Assembly: GCA_050181295.1 (NCBI GenBank)
Contig: JBFXDI010000004.1
Location: forward strand, 1 to 63,975
Source: JBFXDI01 sp050181295
GTDB taxonomy: Bacteria; Pseudomonadota; Alphaproteobacteria; Rhizobiales; Aestuariivirgaceae
Length of the DNA stretch: 63,975 bases
Direction of reading: 5' to 3'
This document shows, in pieces, positions 54,396 through 63,975 of this stretch. Below the pieces are notes generated by a model that did no database searches, was not told the origin of the DNA, and saw only the letters and a list, made by a program, of their open reading frames with translations. Made by a program: the position numbers and the translations under genes. Position 1 is the stretch's first letter; each line of letters opens with the position of its first letter.

Positions 54396-55703
54396 TCAGA
54401 CTTCTTCGTCCTCCTCGAACTCGTCGTCATCCCTTAGGCCTGTTTCAGGCTCGGCGGCCGTCAGGACTTCGTTCTCGAACCCGTCGTTGCGCTTCGCCTC
54501 CCATATGCGGCGACGATTGGCTTCCTTTATGAGCGTGTTCTGCCCCTTCCGTTCGTGCGGGACGTAGGACCGCTTTTTGGTCTTCCGCTTTTTCTCCTCG
54601 GCCACGTCTTCGTCATTGGGCGTCTCGGCCTCGACCACCCCCATCGCATACTCGTCGATGATCTTGACGGCCGCATCGATCTGATCCCGTAGGGACAAAA
54701 GCTCGGCCTTGGTCGCTTCGGTGATCTCCCTGCGGGCGTCGGCTCGGTGGCGATACTTCTCGCGCACCATCCTACTCATTTCCCGATCGAAATCTTCGAG
54801 GTCGGCCTGCCCGTCTTTGCGGCGCAGGGCATGGAGGACGAGCTTCTTCGTCTTCTGCTCCCGGTAGCCTTGCTCGTCCTGTTTGAAAATCCTGCTTCCG
54901 GGTGGACTGTAGTCAGGAACACCCCGCTCGGCGCGCCGTTGCTCCAAGCTTCGCCAGTCGGCCCGAAACCGCTCCGCCTCTGCGACGAGCGTTTCGAGTG
55001 GGACCTGGGAATAGTCTCGTTCGCGTATTCTATGTTCTTCCTCAGGGTCGCGCCTGTGCTTTTTGCCGTGGTTGATGAACCATTCGTACTCGTGGGCATC
55101 GTGCGCGTCCCTATAGCTGAGGCGGCCATGCCACATATGGTCAAGGACAGTTTCGCCGCCACACCTGCCCTTCCATGTATGGCGCAATGACCTGACATTG
55201 TGGACCAGCCGATCGGACACCCCGAACAGCTTCGCGGCATCCTCCACCGACATCTGCAATTCTTCAGATGAAGCGTTTTTTGCCCTCTTATTCCGACCGC
55301 GCTCCATGTTTGCGAGACGATCTGCTGCCATCGCCCGCTGCGTTTTCGTCACCTGCTTCCGCATGAAGTTCTTGGCCGTGAGGAAGACGACGGGATCCAT
55401 GTCCTCGGGCAAGTCGACGATGCGCGGCGTCTCCTTGAGCTCCAGACAAAGCTGGTACCGCTCCCACCCGTCGATGATCTTCCCCTCATAGAGCGTCACG
55501 ACAGGGTCGATCATGCCGTGCCCGGCGATTGATCCCTTCACTTCCTCTCGCTGCTCGTCGCTCATGGGCGGGATGAGTTCGATGGCCAGCGGGTGCCGCT
55601 CGTATGTGTTCCTAATCACTTGGACCGGCGCGCTCGTAGCCCGAACGCGCGTGGTCCTGGGCTTGACGCCCGACTTAGCCTTCCTGTTCTTCTCGCCTAA
55701 CAT
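54396..55703 (-). CDS. ParB/Srx-domain DNA-binding protein
   Basis: 435 aa. The ParB N-terminal domain (about 20-110) is visible in HPLAIELIPPMSDEQREEVKG, HGMIDPVVTLYEGKIIDGWER and LTAKNFMRKQVTKTQRAM. A HTH follows (MSVEDAAKLFGVSDRLVHNV). The C-terminal half is charged, coiled-coil-like and ends in an acidic tail (DDDEFEEDEEV). I start at 55703 (MLGEKNRKAKS), where GGAGG sits 8 nt upstream. No ParA partner is present, so it is more likely a regulator or ParB-like nuclease than a partition protein. It is the only leftward gene of the element. Confidence 0.8.
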   Translation of the reverse strand: MLGEKNRKAKSGVKPRTTRVRATSAPVQVIRNTYERHPLAIELIPPMSDEQREEVKGSIAGHGMIDPVVTLYEGKIIDGWERYQLCLELKETPRIVDLPEDMDPVVFLTAKNFMRKQVTKTQRAMAADRLANMERGRNKRAKNASSEELQMSVEDAAKLFGVSDRLVHNVRSLRHTWKGRCGGETVLDHMWHGRLSYRDAHDAHEYEWFINHGKKHRRDPEEEHRIRERDYSQVPLETLVAEAERFRADWRSLEQRRAERGVPDYSPPGSRIFKQDEQGYREQKTKKLVLHALRRKDGQADLEDFDREMSRMVREKYRHRADARREITEATKAELLSLRDQIDAAVKIIDEYAMGVVEAETPNDEDVAEEKKRKTKKRSYVPHERKGQNTLIKEANRRRIWEAKRNDGFENEVLTAAEPETGLRDDDEFEEDEEV

Positions 55704-55845
55704 AGGAGCATCCTCCCTAACGTCAGCCCGCACAGCAAGCAGCGGCCGATCGTTCGCAACGAAAGGTTGCCCCCAGGACGATAATGTTGACACCCTTCGC
55801 AGGTCGTCGGAAAGTGGAACGAAACGCGAACCACAGGTGACGACG

Positions 55846-56064
55846 ATGCAGCGGCCGATGAGCTTCTCCGAGCGAGCCTATTTCCGCGACCGGCTGATGG
55901 AGGTGCGCAATCTCGCGATCGTCATGGGCATGGGAGAGAAGCAGGACAGCGACATGCGCAATGCCTGCAAGCAGCTTCTACCGGCCGTCGATGAACTGCT
56001 GTTCTGCCTCGTCGGCGAGCAGGCGCTCGGTGCCATTCGAGACTATCCGCCCAGAAGCGCATGA
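55846..56064 (+). CDS. Small hypothetical protein (72 aa)
   Basis: 72 aa (MQRPMSFSERAYFRDRLMEVRN...), helical, with AGGTG about 7 nt before the ATG. Divergent from the ParB-domain gene with 142 bp between starts. The TGA overlaps the next ATG, so the two small genes are coupled. Family not recognised. Confidence 0.6.
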   Translation: MQRPMSFSERAYFRDRLMEVRNLAIVMGMGEKQDSDMRNACKQLLPAVDELLFCLVGEQALGAIRDYPPRSA

Positions 56065-56342
56065 GGCAGTTGCTGGCGAGGAAGCCGCTCGGCAACTCGA
56101 TGGCCGAGCATGTCGGGTTCGCTTGTTGCCGCTTTCGACAAGGCCGAGGACCAGAGTTGTTGCCAGCCGAGATCGTCGAAGATGCGGAGGCTGCGGTAGC
56201 TGAGGCTGAGGCCAGGGGGCACGAGTACGAGGCTCGGCGCATCTACAGGCTCAACGGCGTGGACCTAGTTGGAGAGCGCCTACGTCGAGGCGACTTGCCT
56301 GTGAAGATCGTCGAGCGGTTCATGCCTAACCTGCGCCCTTGA
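56061..56342 (+). CDS. Small hypothetical protein (93 aa)
   Basis: 93 aa. A basic start (MRQLLARKPLGNS) is followed by an acidic helix (AEIVEDAEAAVAEAEARGHEYEARRIYRL) and GVDLVGERLRRGDLPVKIVERFM. ATGA overlap with the previous gene. It is the last gene before tRNA-Thr; the 56343-56457 stretch is A+T-rich with no gene and probably contains the element's right end. Confidence 0.6.
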   Translation: MRQLLARKPLGNSMAEHVGFACCRFRQGRGPELLPAEIVEDAEAAVAEAEARGHEYEARRIYRLNGVDLVGERLRRGDLPVKIVERFMPNLRP

Positions 56343-56457
56343 GGGTGCAGAAAACTGCGAATGAGACCTGCCAATAGTCGATAAAACGATACATACGGAG
56401 AAATTTGCATTCAAAATCAGCGCACTCGAAAAGACGAATTTCTTCAATGATTTCAAA

Positions 56458-56533
<76 letters not shown>

Positions 56534-56635
56534 TCGCGGGACAGGGATATCACCGCCCTGCCCGCATGGGCAACCGTGCCGAACCCAGCCAGACAGACTT
56601 TGGGCAACCGGGCGAAAATCCCGCCATGCGGCGTC

Positions 56636-57277
56636 TCACGCATCCGGAACCTTGTCCACCCCGTGCACCTCCAGGATCGCCCGGAGTTTGGGCCTCTCGC
56701 GCACCGCTTCCGCCAGCGCCCTGATTTTCGGGCAGCGCTCGTGCAGCGCCCGCTCGCTGGGCTCGGCCCAGATGGTCAGCATGAAGAGGTAGAGGTCGAC
56801 GGCCGACATCTCTTCTCCAAGCAGGAAGGGACCTGCCTTCTCCAGGCGCTTCTCCACGATATCAAAGAGGTCGTTCACGTGCTTGACGGCCTTGCCCTTG
56901 ATCACGGCCGCCATCTCCGGGCTTTCGCTGAAACCCTGCGCCTCGAAGGTCAGGTTGATGGCGGAATAGATGTTGGCGCTCAGGAAGCTCAGCCAGGCGA
57001 GATAGGTGCCGTGGTCGCCGGTTCCGGGCATGGGCGCCATGCCCTTGTCGGCATGGGCGGTCGTGAGGAAGCTGACGATCGCGGCCGATTCGAAGATCGC
57101 GTGCCCGTCGTCGAGCTTCAGGACCGGGATATAGCCCAAGGGACTGAGGTCGCGGAAATCGGGCTCCCGCACCTGCTCCGGCGTCATCCAGGCGCTTTGG
57201 TAGGGAACCCCGAGCTCTTCCAGGAGGAAGTGAGGCCCCATCGAACCCCAGCGCTTGACGTTGTAGAGGGTGTACAA
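56636..57277 (-). CDS. Glutathione S-transferase family protein
   Basis: 213 aa. The N-terminal thioredoxin-like domain (about 1-78) has the cis-Pro and gamma-Glu-binding pair in GYIPVLKLDDGHAIFESAAI. The C-terminal helical domain contains SAVDLYLFMLTIWAEP. The start is a TTG at 57277 with GGAGG 6 nt upstream. It is divergent from dinB. Such GSTs detoxify electrophiles or act in specific catabolic steps; the substrate is unknown. Confidence 0.9.
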   Translation of the reverse strand: MYTLYNVKRWGSMGPHFLLEELGVPYQSAWMTPEQVREPDFRDLSPLGYIPVLKLDDGHAIFESAAIVSFLTTAHADKGMAPMPGTGDHGTYLAWLSFLSANIYSAINLTFEAQGFSESPEMAAVIKGKAVKHVNDLFDIVEKRLEKAGPFLLGEEMSAVDLYLFMLTIWAEPSERALHERCPKIRALAEAVRERPKLRAILEVHGVDKVPDA

Positions 57278-57313
57278 GAGTGGCCTCCTTCCGTGCGATA
57301 ATCCGGCAGGGAA

Positions 57314-58654
57314 ATGTCGAGGCTACGACGGTCCTTGCGCGCCACGCAACCAACGCAGACGCATGCCGTCACGGCGGGGCCGGAGAGCGGCTTCTGCCGC
57401 GATTGCCTCGCCGTCGCCGCGCCCCCTGCCCGGCGCTGCGCGTCTTGCGGAAGCCCACGGCTCATCAGGCATCCCGAGCTCCACAGGCTGACAATGGCGC
57501 ATCTCGACTGCGACGCCTTCTATGCGGCGATCGAAAAGCGCGACGATCCGGCGCTCCGCGACAAGCCGCTGATCGTCGGCGGCGCCCGTCGCGGAGTCGT
57601 CTCCACCGCCTGCTATATCGCCAGGATCAAGGGCGTGCGCTCCGCGATGCCGATGTTCAAGGCGCTGAAGCTCTGCCCGGAGGCGACAGTCGTGCGACCC
57701 GACATGGCGAAATATGTGGAGGTCGGGCGCGAGGTGCGCCGCCTCATGCAGGAACTCACACCGCTGGTGCAGCCGCTCTCGATCGACGAAGCCTTCCTCG
57801 ATCTCGCCGGCACCGAGCGCCTGCACGGGATGAGCCCGGCGCTGGCCCTCGCCCGGCTGGCGCTCCGCATCGAACGCGAGATCCGCATCACCGTGTCGAT
57901 CGGCCTCTCCCACAACAAGTTCCTCGCCAAGGTCGCTTCCGATCTCGACAAGCCGCGCGGTTTCTCCGTCATCGGTCGGGCGGAAACCCTGGGCTTCCTT
58001 GCGGCAAGGCCGGTCGGCCTGGTCTGGGGCGTCGGGGCCGCCATGCAGAAGCAGCTCGCGCGCGACGGCATCTCCTCGCTGTCGCAGATCCAGGCCATGG
58101 AGAAAGGCGCGCTCATGCGCCGCTACGGCAGCATGGGGGCGAGGCTCTTCCACCTTGCCCGGGGCGAGGACGTGCGGACGGTGTCGCCGGATGACGAGAT
58201 GAAGAGCGTGAGCGCCGAGACGACCTTCAACGACGACATCGCGGATGCCTCCGAGCTCGAGCGCATCCTCTGGAACCTGTCGGAGAAGGTGTCGCGGCGC
58301 GCCAAGGCGAAGGGGCTCGCCGGAAAGACCGTGACCCTCAAGCTGAAGACGGCCGGCTTCAGGATCGTGACCCGCAGCCAGACGCTCGGCGATCCGACGC
58401 AGCTTGCCGAGCGCATGTTCGAGGCCGCCCGCCCCCTCCTGCGCCGCGAGGCCGACGGCACGGCCTACCGCCTGATCGGCATCGGCATCTCGCATCTCTC
58501 GAGCATCAGCGAGGACCCGGCGCTCCGCGACCTCGATACCCGCGTCCGCTCCCGCGCGCAAGCCGAACGCGCGCTCGACCGGGTGCGGGACCGCTTCGGG
58601 CGGGATGCGATCGGGCTCGGAAGAGGCTTCCGGCCCGGAGGCGAAGACGACTGA
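57314..58654 (+). CDS. dinB: DNA polymerase IV with an N-terminal zinc-ribbon extension
   Basis: 446 aa, a Y-family translesion polymerase. The catalytic acidic residues are Asp65 (AHLDCDAFYAAIE) and Asp158/Glu159 (LSIDEAFLD). HhH and little-finger regions follow (GISSLSQIQ; KTVTLKLKTAGF). Before the polymerase core, about 60 residues carry CxxC pairs Cys28/Cys31 and Cys42/Cys45, a putative Zn ribbon known in alphaproteobacterial DinB. The methionine at 61 would drop this; I keep the longer start because the Cys pattern is ordered. No beta-clamp QL-motif was checked. Confidence 0.93.
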   Translation: MSRLRRSLRATQPTQTHAVTAGPESGFCRDCLAVAAPPARRCASCGSPRLIRHPELHRLTMAHLDCDAFYAAIEKRDDPALRDKPLIVGGARRGVVSTACYIARIKGVRSAMPMFKALKLCPEATVVRPDMAKYVEVGREVRRLMQELTPLVQPLSIDEAFLDLAGTERLHGMSPALALARLALRIEREIRITVSIGLSHNKFLAKVASDLDKPRGFSVIGRAETLGFLAARPVGLVWGVGAAMQKQLARDGISSLSQIQAMEKGALMRRYGSMGARLFHLARGEDVRTVSPDDEMKSVSAETTFNDDIADASELERILWNLSEKVSRRAKAKGLAGKTVTLKLKTAGFRIVTRSQTLGDPTQLAERMFEAARPLLRREADGTAYRLIGIGISHLSSISEDPALRDLDTRVRSRAQAERALDRVRDRFGRDAIGLGRGFRPGGEDD

Positions 58655-58813
58655 CGCTCGGAAAACCTCTGGAAACCGCCGCCAGCCGGCGCCTAAATCC
58701 GGCATATTCGGGGGAAGCAATGACCCAGAATTGGCGTTTTCTTTGCCTAGACCCCACGATGTATCCGGATTGAGCTAATTCGGATGGAAGAACGTGATTG
58801 ATTTCAAGGCGTT

Positions 58814-58857
58814 GGGCGCGACCATGGCGAAAATCCCCGATTTTCGGGATCGCGCCC
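58814..58857. other. Long interrupted palindrome upstream of the DUF2141 gene
   Basis: Outer arms GGGCGCGA (58814-58821) and TCGCGCCC (58850-58857) bracket a second inverted repeat (ATCCCCGA / TCGGGAT). It lies in the 289-bp gap between dinB and the DUF2141 gene. It may be the dinB terminator (no T-run) or a regulatory site. Confidence 0.4.
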
Positions 58858-58943
58858 CAGAACCGTTGTCGTTTTTCTCTGGTACCGGGAAGACTGGGCG
58901 GGGATATTTTTCATCGACAGGCAAGAACGGGATTGTGTGCCGC

Positions 58944-59471
58944 ATGCAAAACTACCAACTGAAGGCGCTTGTCGCCGCGTCCTTCCTGGCTGCGACCGCT
59001 CCCATGGTCGCTCCGGCCGCGGCGGCGGACGTCGCCGTCATCATCGACGGGATCGAGATAGGCAGGGGCATCATCAAGGTCGCCTTCTGCAACCAGGGGC
59101 CGCTCGATTCCTGCAAGCTCTATGCGGGCGAGCAGCCGGCAAGTGCCGAGACCATGGGCTTCCGCTTCGATGGGATCCCCGCCGGCACCTATGCCTTCGT
59201 CGGCTACCAGGACATGGATTCGAGCGGCGAGAACGAGCGCAATCTGTTCGGCATCCCGCAGGAGCCGTTCGCGCTCGGCAGCGGTGACGTGCAGCTCGTG
59301 CCGCCGCCCGAGTTCGAAGATATCGCGGTGCCGGTCGCCGACGGCGACATCAACGTCATCCGCCTGACGCTCAGAACCCTCACCAGGTCCCAGAAGAAGA
59401 AGGGCGCGCCGACCATTCCCTGGGAGCAGGTCCCGCTGCTCCCCGTACTGCCGACCGGCACCCAGCCCTGA
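58944..59471 (+). CDS. DUF2141 secreted protein
   Basis: 175 aa. Signal peptide about 1-27 (ending PAAAAD), then a single DUF2141 beta-sandwich (IEIGRGIIKVAFCNQ; FDGIPAGTYAFVGYQDMDSSGENERNLFGIPQEPF). Two cysteines (FCNQ; DSCKL) may form a disulfide. DUF2141 proteins are periplasmic or surface proteins of unknown role. I start at 58944 (MQNYQLKALV); the frame extends 50 codons upstream without a signal sequence. It is convergent with the FecR-domain gene. Confidence 0.82.
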   Translation: MQNYQLKALVAASFLAATAPMVAPAAAADVAVIIDGIEIGRGIIKVAFCNQGPLDSCKLYAGEQPASAETMGFRFDGIPAGTYAFVGYQDMDSSGENERNLFGIPQEPFALGSGDVQLVPPPEFEDIAVPVADGDINVIRLTLRTLTRSQKKKGAPTIPWEQVPLLPVLPTGTQP

Positions 59472-59507
59472 GGCAGCGAAAGCCGGGCGCAGCAGCGCGC
59501 CACGGTC

Positions 59508-60392
59508 TTACTGGTAGCCGCCCTCTCCGCCGTAGCCACCCTCGCCGCCGCAGCCATAGTGACCGCACGGGCTGTGGTTCTCCAGAAGCTCCCGGATCCG
59601 GTCCTCGGCCGAGTCCTGGACGACGTCCTTGCCCTGCTCGTTGATGTCGCCGGGATTGTTGCCCGGAAGCTCGTCCGGCTTGTTCCGATTGACCGACCGC
59701 TGGTAGTTGGCGAGTGCCTCCAATAGCTGCTGCTCGGTCGGCTTCTTCTTGGCGCCGCCGTTGCTCCTGTTGCCGGCGAGCTGCTGCAGCATGAACGTCA
59801 CGTCGCCGCTGGTGATGCGCCGGATGTCGATGATCTGTCCGTCCGGGCCGATGTCGAAGGCGTAGCCGGCCTTGTAGATGCGGTCGAACCCGCCGGAGCT
59901 GCTCGTGAAGGTCAGCTCCTTGCCGTAGAGCAGCATGAAAAGAAACTTCCGCGAGGTCATGATCAGGTCGGCCATGCCGCCGCGGATGCCGACGGTGCCG
60001 ACCACCGTGTTGATCTTCACGGCATCGCGGTTCTTGCTGATCTTGCCGCCGATGAAGCGCAGTGCGCCCTTGCCGACGGTGGCAGTGAGCTTGCCCGTCC
60101 CGGTGCTCGGGTCGTAGACGTACTCGTCGATGAGCAGGCTCGCATTGGGTCCGACCGTGATGGTCGATCCGTCGACGAAAAGCACCTGCACCAGGCCCTG
60201 CCCCGAGGTATCGATCTTCTCCCGGAAGATCACCTTGTCGCCAAGGGCCAGCCTGCGGACCTTGCCCATGCCCTTGGCCGTTGCCTGCGGGTTGACGGCC
60301 GCCGTCACGCCCACCTCGCCTTGCGCGAGCGCGGCCGGAGTCGCAGCGGTTGTCGCCAGAAGGGCCGAGCAGAGAAGAGCCAACCGGTTCAT
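59508..60392 (-). CDS. FecR-domain periplasmic protein with a Gly-rich C terminus
   Basis: 294 aa. Signal peptide about 1-23 (ALAQ). The FecR domain (about 50-150) shows DGSTITVGPNASLLIDEYVYD and NTVVGTVGIRGG. A region near 205-260 is polar and linker-like, and the end is Gly/Tyr-rich (GEGGYGGEGGYQ) after a CGHYGCG pair. It is 11 nt after the TPR/beta-barrel gene, with AGGAG 7 nt before the ATG. No sigma factor or TonB gene is nearby, so classic iron-signalling is unlikely. Confidence 0.85.
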   Translation of the reverse strand: MNRLALLCSALLATTAATPAALAQGEVGVTAAVNPQATAKGMGKVRRLALGDKVIFREKIDTSGQGLVQVLFVDGSTITVGPNASLLIDEYVYDPSTGTGKLTATVGKGALRFIGGKISKNRDAVKINTVVGTVGIRGGMADLIMTSRKFLFMLLYGKELTFTSSSGGFDRIYKAGYAFDIGPDGQIIDIRRITSGDVTFMLQQLAGNRSNGGAKKKPTEQQLLEALANYQRSVNRNKPDELPGNNPGDINEQGKDVVQDSAEDRIRELLENHSPCGHYGCGGEGGYGGEGGYQ

Positions 60393-60403
60393 GCGTTCGC
60401 TCC

Positions 60404-61753
60404 TCAGTAGATCAGGAGAAGGCCGAGCATGGCCGTGAAGCTGTCGTAGTCGCGCGTCTTGTAGTTGGAATCGACGTTGCGGTACTCGACCTGGGGCATG
60501 ATCGCCACGTTCTTGTGAACCGGCACGCTGAGCCTGCCCGCCACCCAGTACTCGTCATCGTTCTCCTTCGCCTGCGCGTTGACGGCCGGATCGGGAGCAT
60601 CGAAATCCCGATGCAGATAGCCGCCGCTCAGGTTGACGGCCCAAGGGTAGTCCGGCAGCGGGCCGGGTCCGTCGAAGACGACGTTGAGCGCGCCCTGGAC
60701 GCCGTACTCCCAGTTGTCGAGGAAGTTCTCGCGCGTCTCCTCGCGCGCGAAGCGGCCGGCGATCGAGCCGCTGACATCTGGCGTGAAGAAGTAGCGATAG
60801 GCGACAATGCCGGAATACTTGTCGCCAGTCCGGTCGGACGCGTTCGGGTTATTGCTGTGATCGTCATACCAGCGCCGGCGGTACTCGAAGCGGCTGAAGA
60901 TCTGCGAGCCGGGCGCCGGACGCACCTCCAGCTTCACCCCTGCCCCGGCGTTGGCGAAGTAGCCGTCGCCGGAGAGGAGCGCGCCGCTGCCGATGGCATA
61001 GATGCCGAGATAGGTGTCGTCGATGCCGAAGCGGCCCATATTGAAGTTAGGGCCCACGTTGGCTTCGAGGATGTCCGTATCCAGCCGGCTCTGCTCGGTG
61101 AACCAGGCATTGTAGGTCAGAGCCAGCACCTCGAACTTGTCGCCCTGGTTCTGCAGGTCGAGCGAGTAGAGCATGCTGCCGATGGCAAAGCCGCTGAAGT
61201 CGCTCTTGCCCGCCGCGCCGCCGAGATTCACGGGCGCGCCGTTGATCTGCACGGTATCCGAGTCGGGCCCCGCGTTGGCGTTGCTCTGCCAGCGCATGCC
61301 GGTATAGAGAGCCGCCGTAATGGTGGACGAGCGCAGCGCGTACTCGATGGCCCGCAGATAGTCCTCGGCCTTCTTGATCAGCTCCGCCGAGGCGCCCGTG
61401 GCCCTGATCGCCAGGTTAAAATAGCCGCGCGCGGTCTCGTAGCTGCCGATGCGGAAATAGAGAACTCCCAGCTCATACTGGAGGCTCGCGAGGCCCGGCG
61501 CATAGATCAGCAAGCGCTCGAGCGTCGTGATCGCCGCTTCCAGGTCGTTCGCCTCGACCGACAGCGCCGCGTACTGGAAGGCGACTTCGAGATTGTCGGG
61601 ATCGACCAGCATCTGCTGGAGCAATGCCTGCCGGCGGGCCTCCAGCTCATGCGCCGGGACGGTGGCGGCCGATGCCTGTGCCGGGATGATGAGCGCGCAC
61701 AGCAGAGCACCGGCCGCCGCCCGGAACAGCTTCCTCAACCCCGAACCCCGCAT
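60404..61753 (-). CDS. TPR-containing outer-membrane beta-barrel protein (Slam-like architecture)
   Basis: 449 aa. Signal peptide about 1-29 (PAQASA). TPR-type helical repeats about 35-140 (FQYAALSVEANDLEAAITTLERLL; YELGVLYFRIGSYETARGYF). From about 145 on there are alternating amphipathic strands ending in a short hydrophobic strand with a terminal aromatic (MLGLLLIY), as in outer-membrane barrels. TPR plus C-terminal barrel recalls surface-lipoprotein assembly modulators (Slam). The match is architectural only. It is co-transcribed with the FecR-domain gene. Confidence 0.75.
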   Translation of the reverse strand: MRGSGLRKLFRAAAGALLCALIIPAQASAATVPAHELEARRQALLQQMLVDPDNLEVAFQYAALSVEANDLEAAITTLERLLIYAPGLASLQYELGVLYFRIGSYETARGYFNLAIRATGASAELIKKAEDYLRAIEYALRSSTITAALYTGMRWQSNANAGPDSDTVQINGAPVNLGGAAGKSDFSGFAIGSMLYSLDLQNQGDKFEVLALTYNAWFTEQSRLDTDILEANVGPNFNMGRFGIDDTYLGIYAIGSGALLSGDGYFANAGAGVKLEVRPAPGSQIFSRFEYRRRWYDDHSNNPNASDRTGDKYSGIVAYRYFFTPDVSGSIAGRFAREETRENFLDNWEYGVQGALNVVFDGPGPLPDYPWAVNLSGGYLHRDFDAPDPAVNAQAKENDDEYWVAGRLSVPVHKNVAIMPQVEYRNVDSNYKTRDYDSFTAMLGLLLIY

Positions 61754-61925
61754 GTGTCGCCCTTGGCTGTGACTCAGCCCCCTTCGATATGGGCAAAGCT
61801 ACCAGACGACCCCTGACGTGCCAATGCCGCCAGGGACGGCAAAACCTGTGACTTTACCTCAAGATAGGCGATTTTTTTCCGGTGAGGCTTTTCGGCCACG
61901 GACAGTGCCGACCTTCAGACGAAGA

Positions 61926-61951
61926 GGGCCGCAACCTTGCGGTTGCGGCCC
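61926..61951 (-). terminator. Hairpin terminator downstream of rpoC
   Basis: A perfect 11-bp stem GGGCCGCAACC (61926-61936) / GGTTGCGGCCC (61941-61951) with a 4-nt loop, 28 nt after the rpoC stop. The tail on the reverse strand is only partly T-rich (TCTTCGTCT), so efficiency is uncertain. Confidence 0.7.
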
Positions 61952-61979
61952 CGTTTTCTCGTCGCTGTTTTCCTATCGC

Positions 61980-63975
<1,996 letters not shown>

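Larger units (their letters stand above)
45600..56457. mobile_element. Integrated accessory element between the response regulator and tRNA-Thr
   Basis: About 10.8 kb with a tyrosine integrase at the left and tRNA-Thr(UGU) at the right edge. Gene content is unlike the flanks: integrase, Xis-like HTH, Rep-like protein, a coupled operon of unknown genes, a protease, a ParB-domain protein and small ORFs. By eye, base composition is patchy, with A+T-richer genes at 47.3-49.8 and 53.2-54.2 kb and a GC-rich block at 49.8-52.9 kb. No structural phage, large terminase, relaxase or type IV secretion genes are seen. The left boundary is approximate because I could find no direct repeat of the tRNA 3' end. 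Confidence 0.75.

Overview
The window is high-GC alphaproteobacterial chromosome, most likely Hyphomicrobiales (Rhizobiales). The evidence is the clpP-clpX-lon-hupB order, the C4-type hemA (5-aminolevulinate synthase), aapJQMP, a GlpSTPQV-type glycerol ABC transporter, EipB (DUF1849), and a DNA polymerase IV with an N-terminal Zn ribbon. A Methylobacteriaceae-like genus such as Microvirga is plausible but unproven. All assignments come from reading the sequence; no database was searched.

Layout. 1-7.1 kb (minus): hupB (partial), lon, clpX, clpP and tig, the proteostasis cluster. lon has a readable RpoH-type promoter, and tig ends in a striking His-rich tail. tRNA-Leu follows. 7.1-14.3 kb (minus): a peptide/nickel-type ABC operon (binding protein, two permeases, two ATPases), nnrE/nnrD and a small membrane ORF. 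14.4-18.7 kb (minus): yajC-secD-secF followed by homologues of the mitochondrial complex I assembly factors NDUFAF3 and NDUFAF6, then tRNA-Glu. 18.8-24.0 kb: eipB, a 2-hydroxyacid dehydrogenase, nrdR, glyA, hemA. 24.1-32.4 kb (minus): glpR, glpD, the glycerol ABC transporter and a DUF2160 membrane protein. 32.6-37.7 kb (plus): bioY, an 86-aa orphan, a 2OG-Fe(II) oxygenase, cysK, alaX, sseA, a GNAT enzyme and an antitoxin-like AbrB gene without a toxin. 37.8-42.1 kb (minus): aapJQMP. 42.4-45.6 kb (plus): metC and a two-component pair.

45.6-56.46 kb is an integrated accessory element that ends at tRNA-Thr(UGU). It carries a tyrosine integrase preceded by an overlapping 42-aa ORF, an Xis-like HTH protein, a possible replication initiator with a hairpin around its ribosome-binding site, a tightly coupled operon of six unknown genes, a trypsin-like protease, a ParB-domain protein and two more small genes. 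Two diverged copies of a roughly 95-bp intergenic sequence, in inverted orientation, bracket the replication and unknown-operon block (48.0-53.1 kb). No capsid, portal, large terminase or conjugation gene is visible, so the element looks like a satellite or a non-autonomous integrative element. This is the part most likely to hold something undescribed.

56.6-64.0 kb: a GST, dinB, a DUF2141 secreted protein, a FecR-domain protein paired with a TPR/beta-barrel outer-membrane protein, and the 3' part of rpoC at the window edge.
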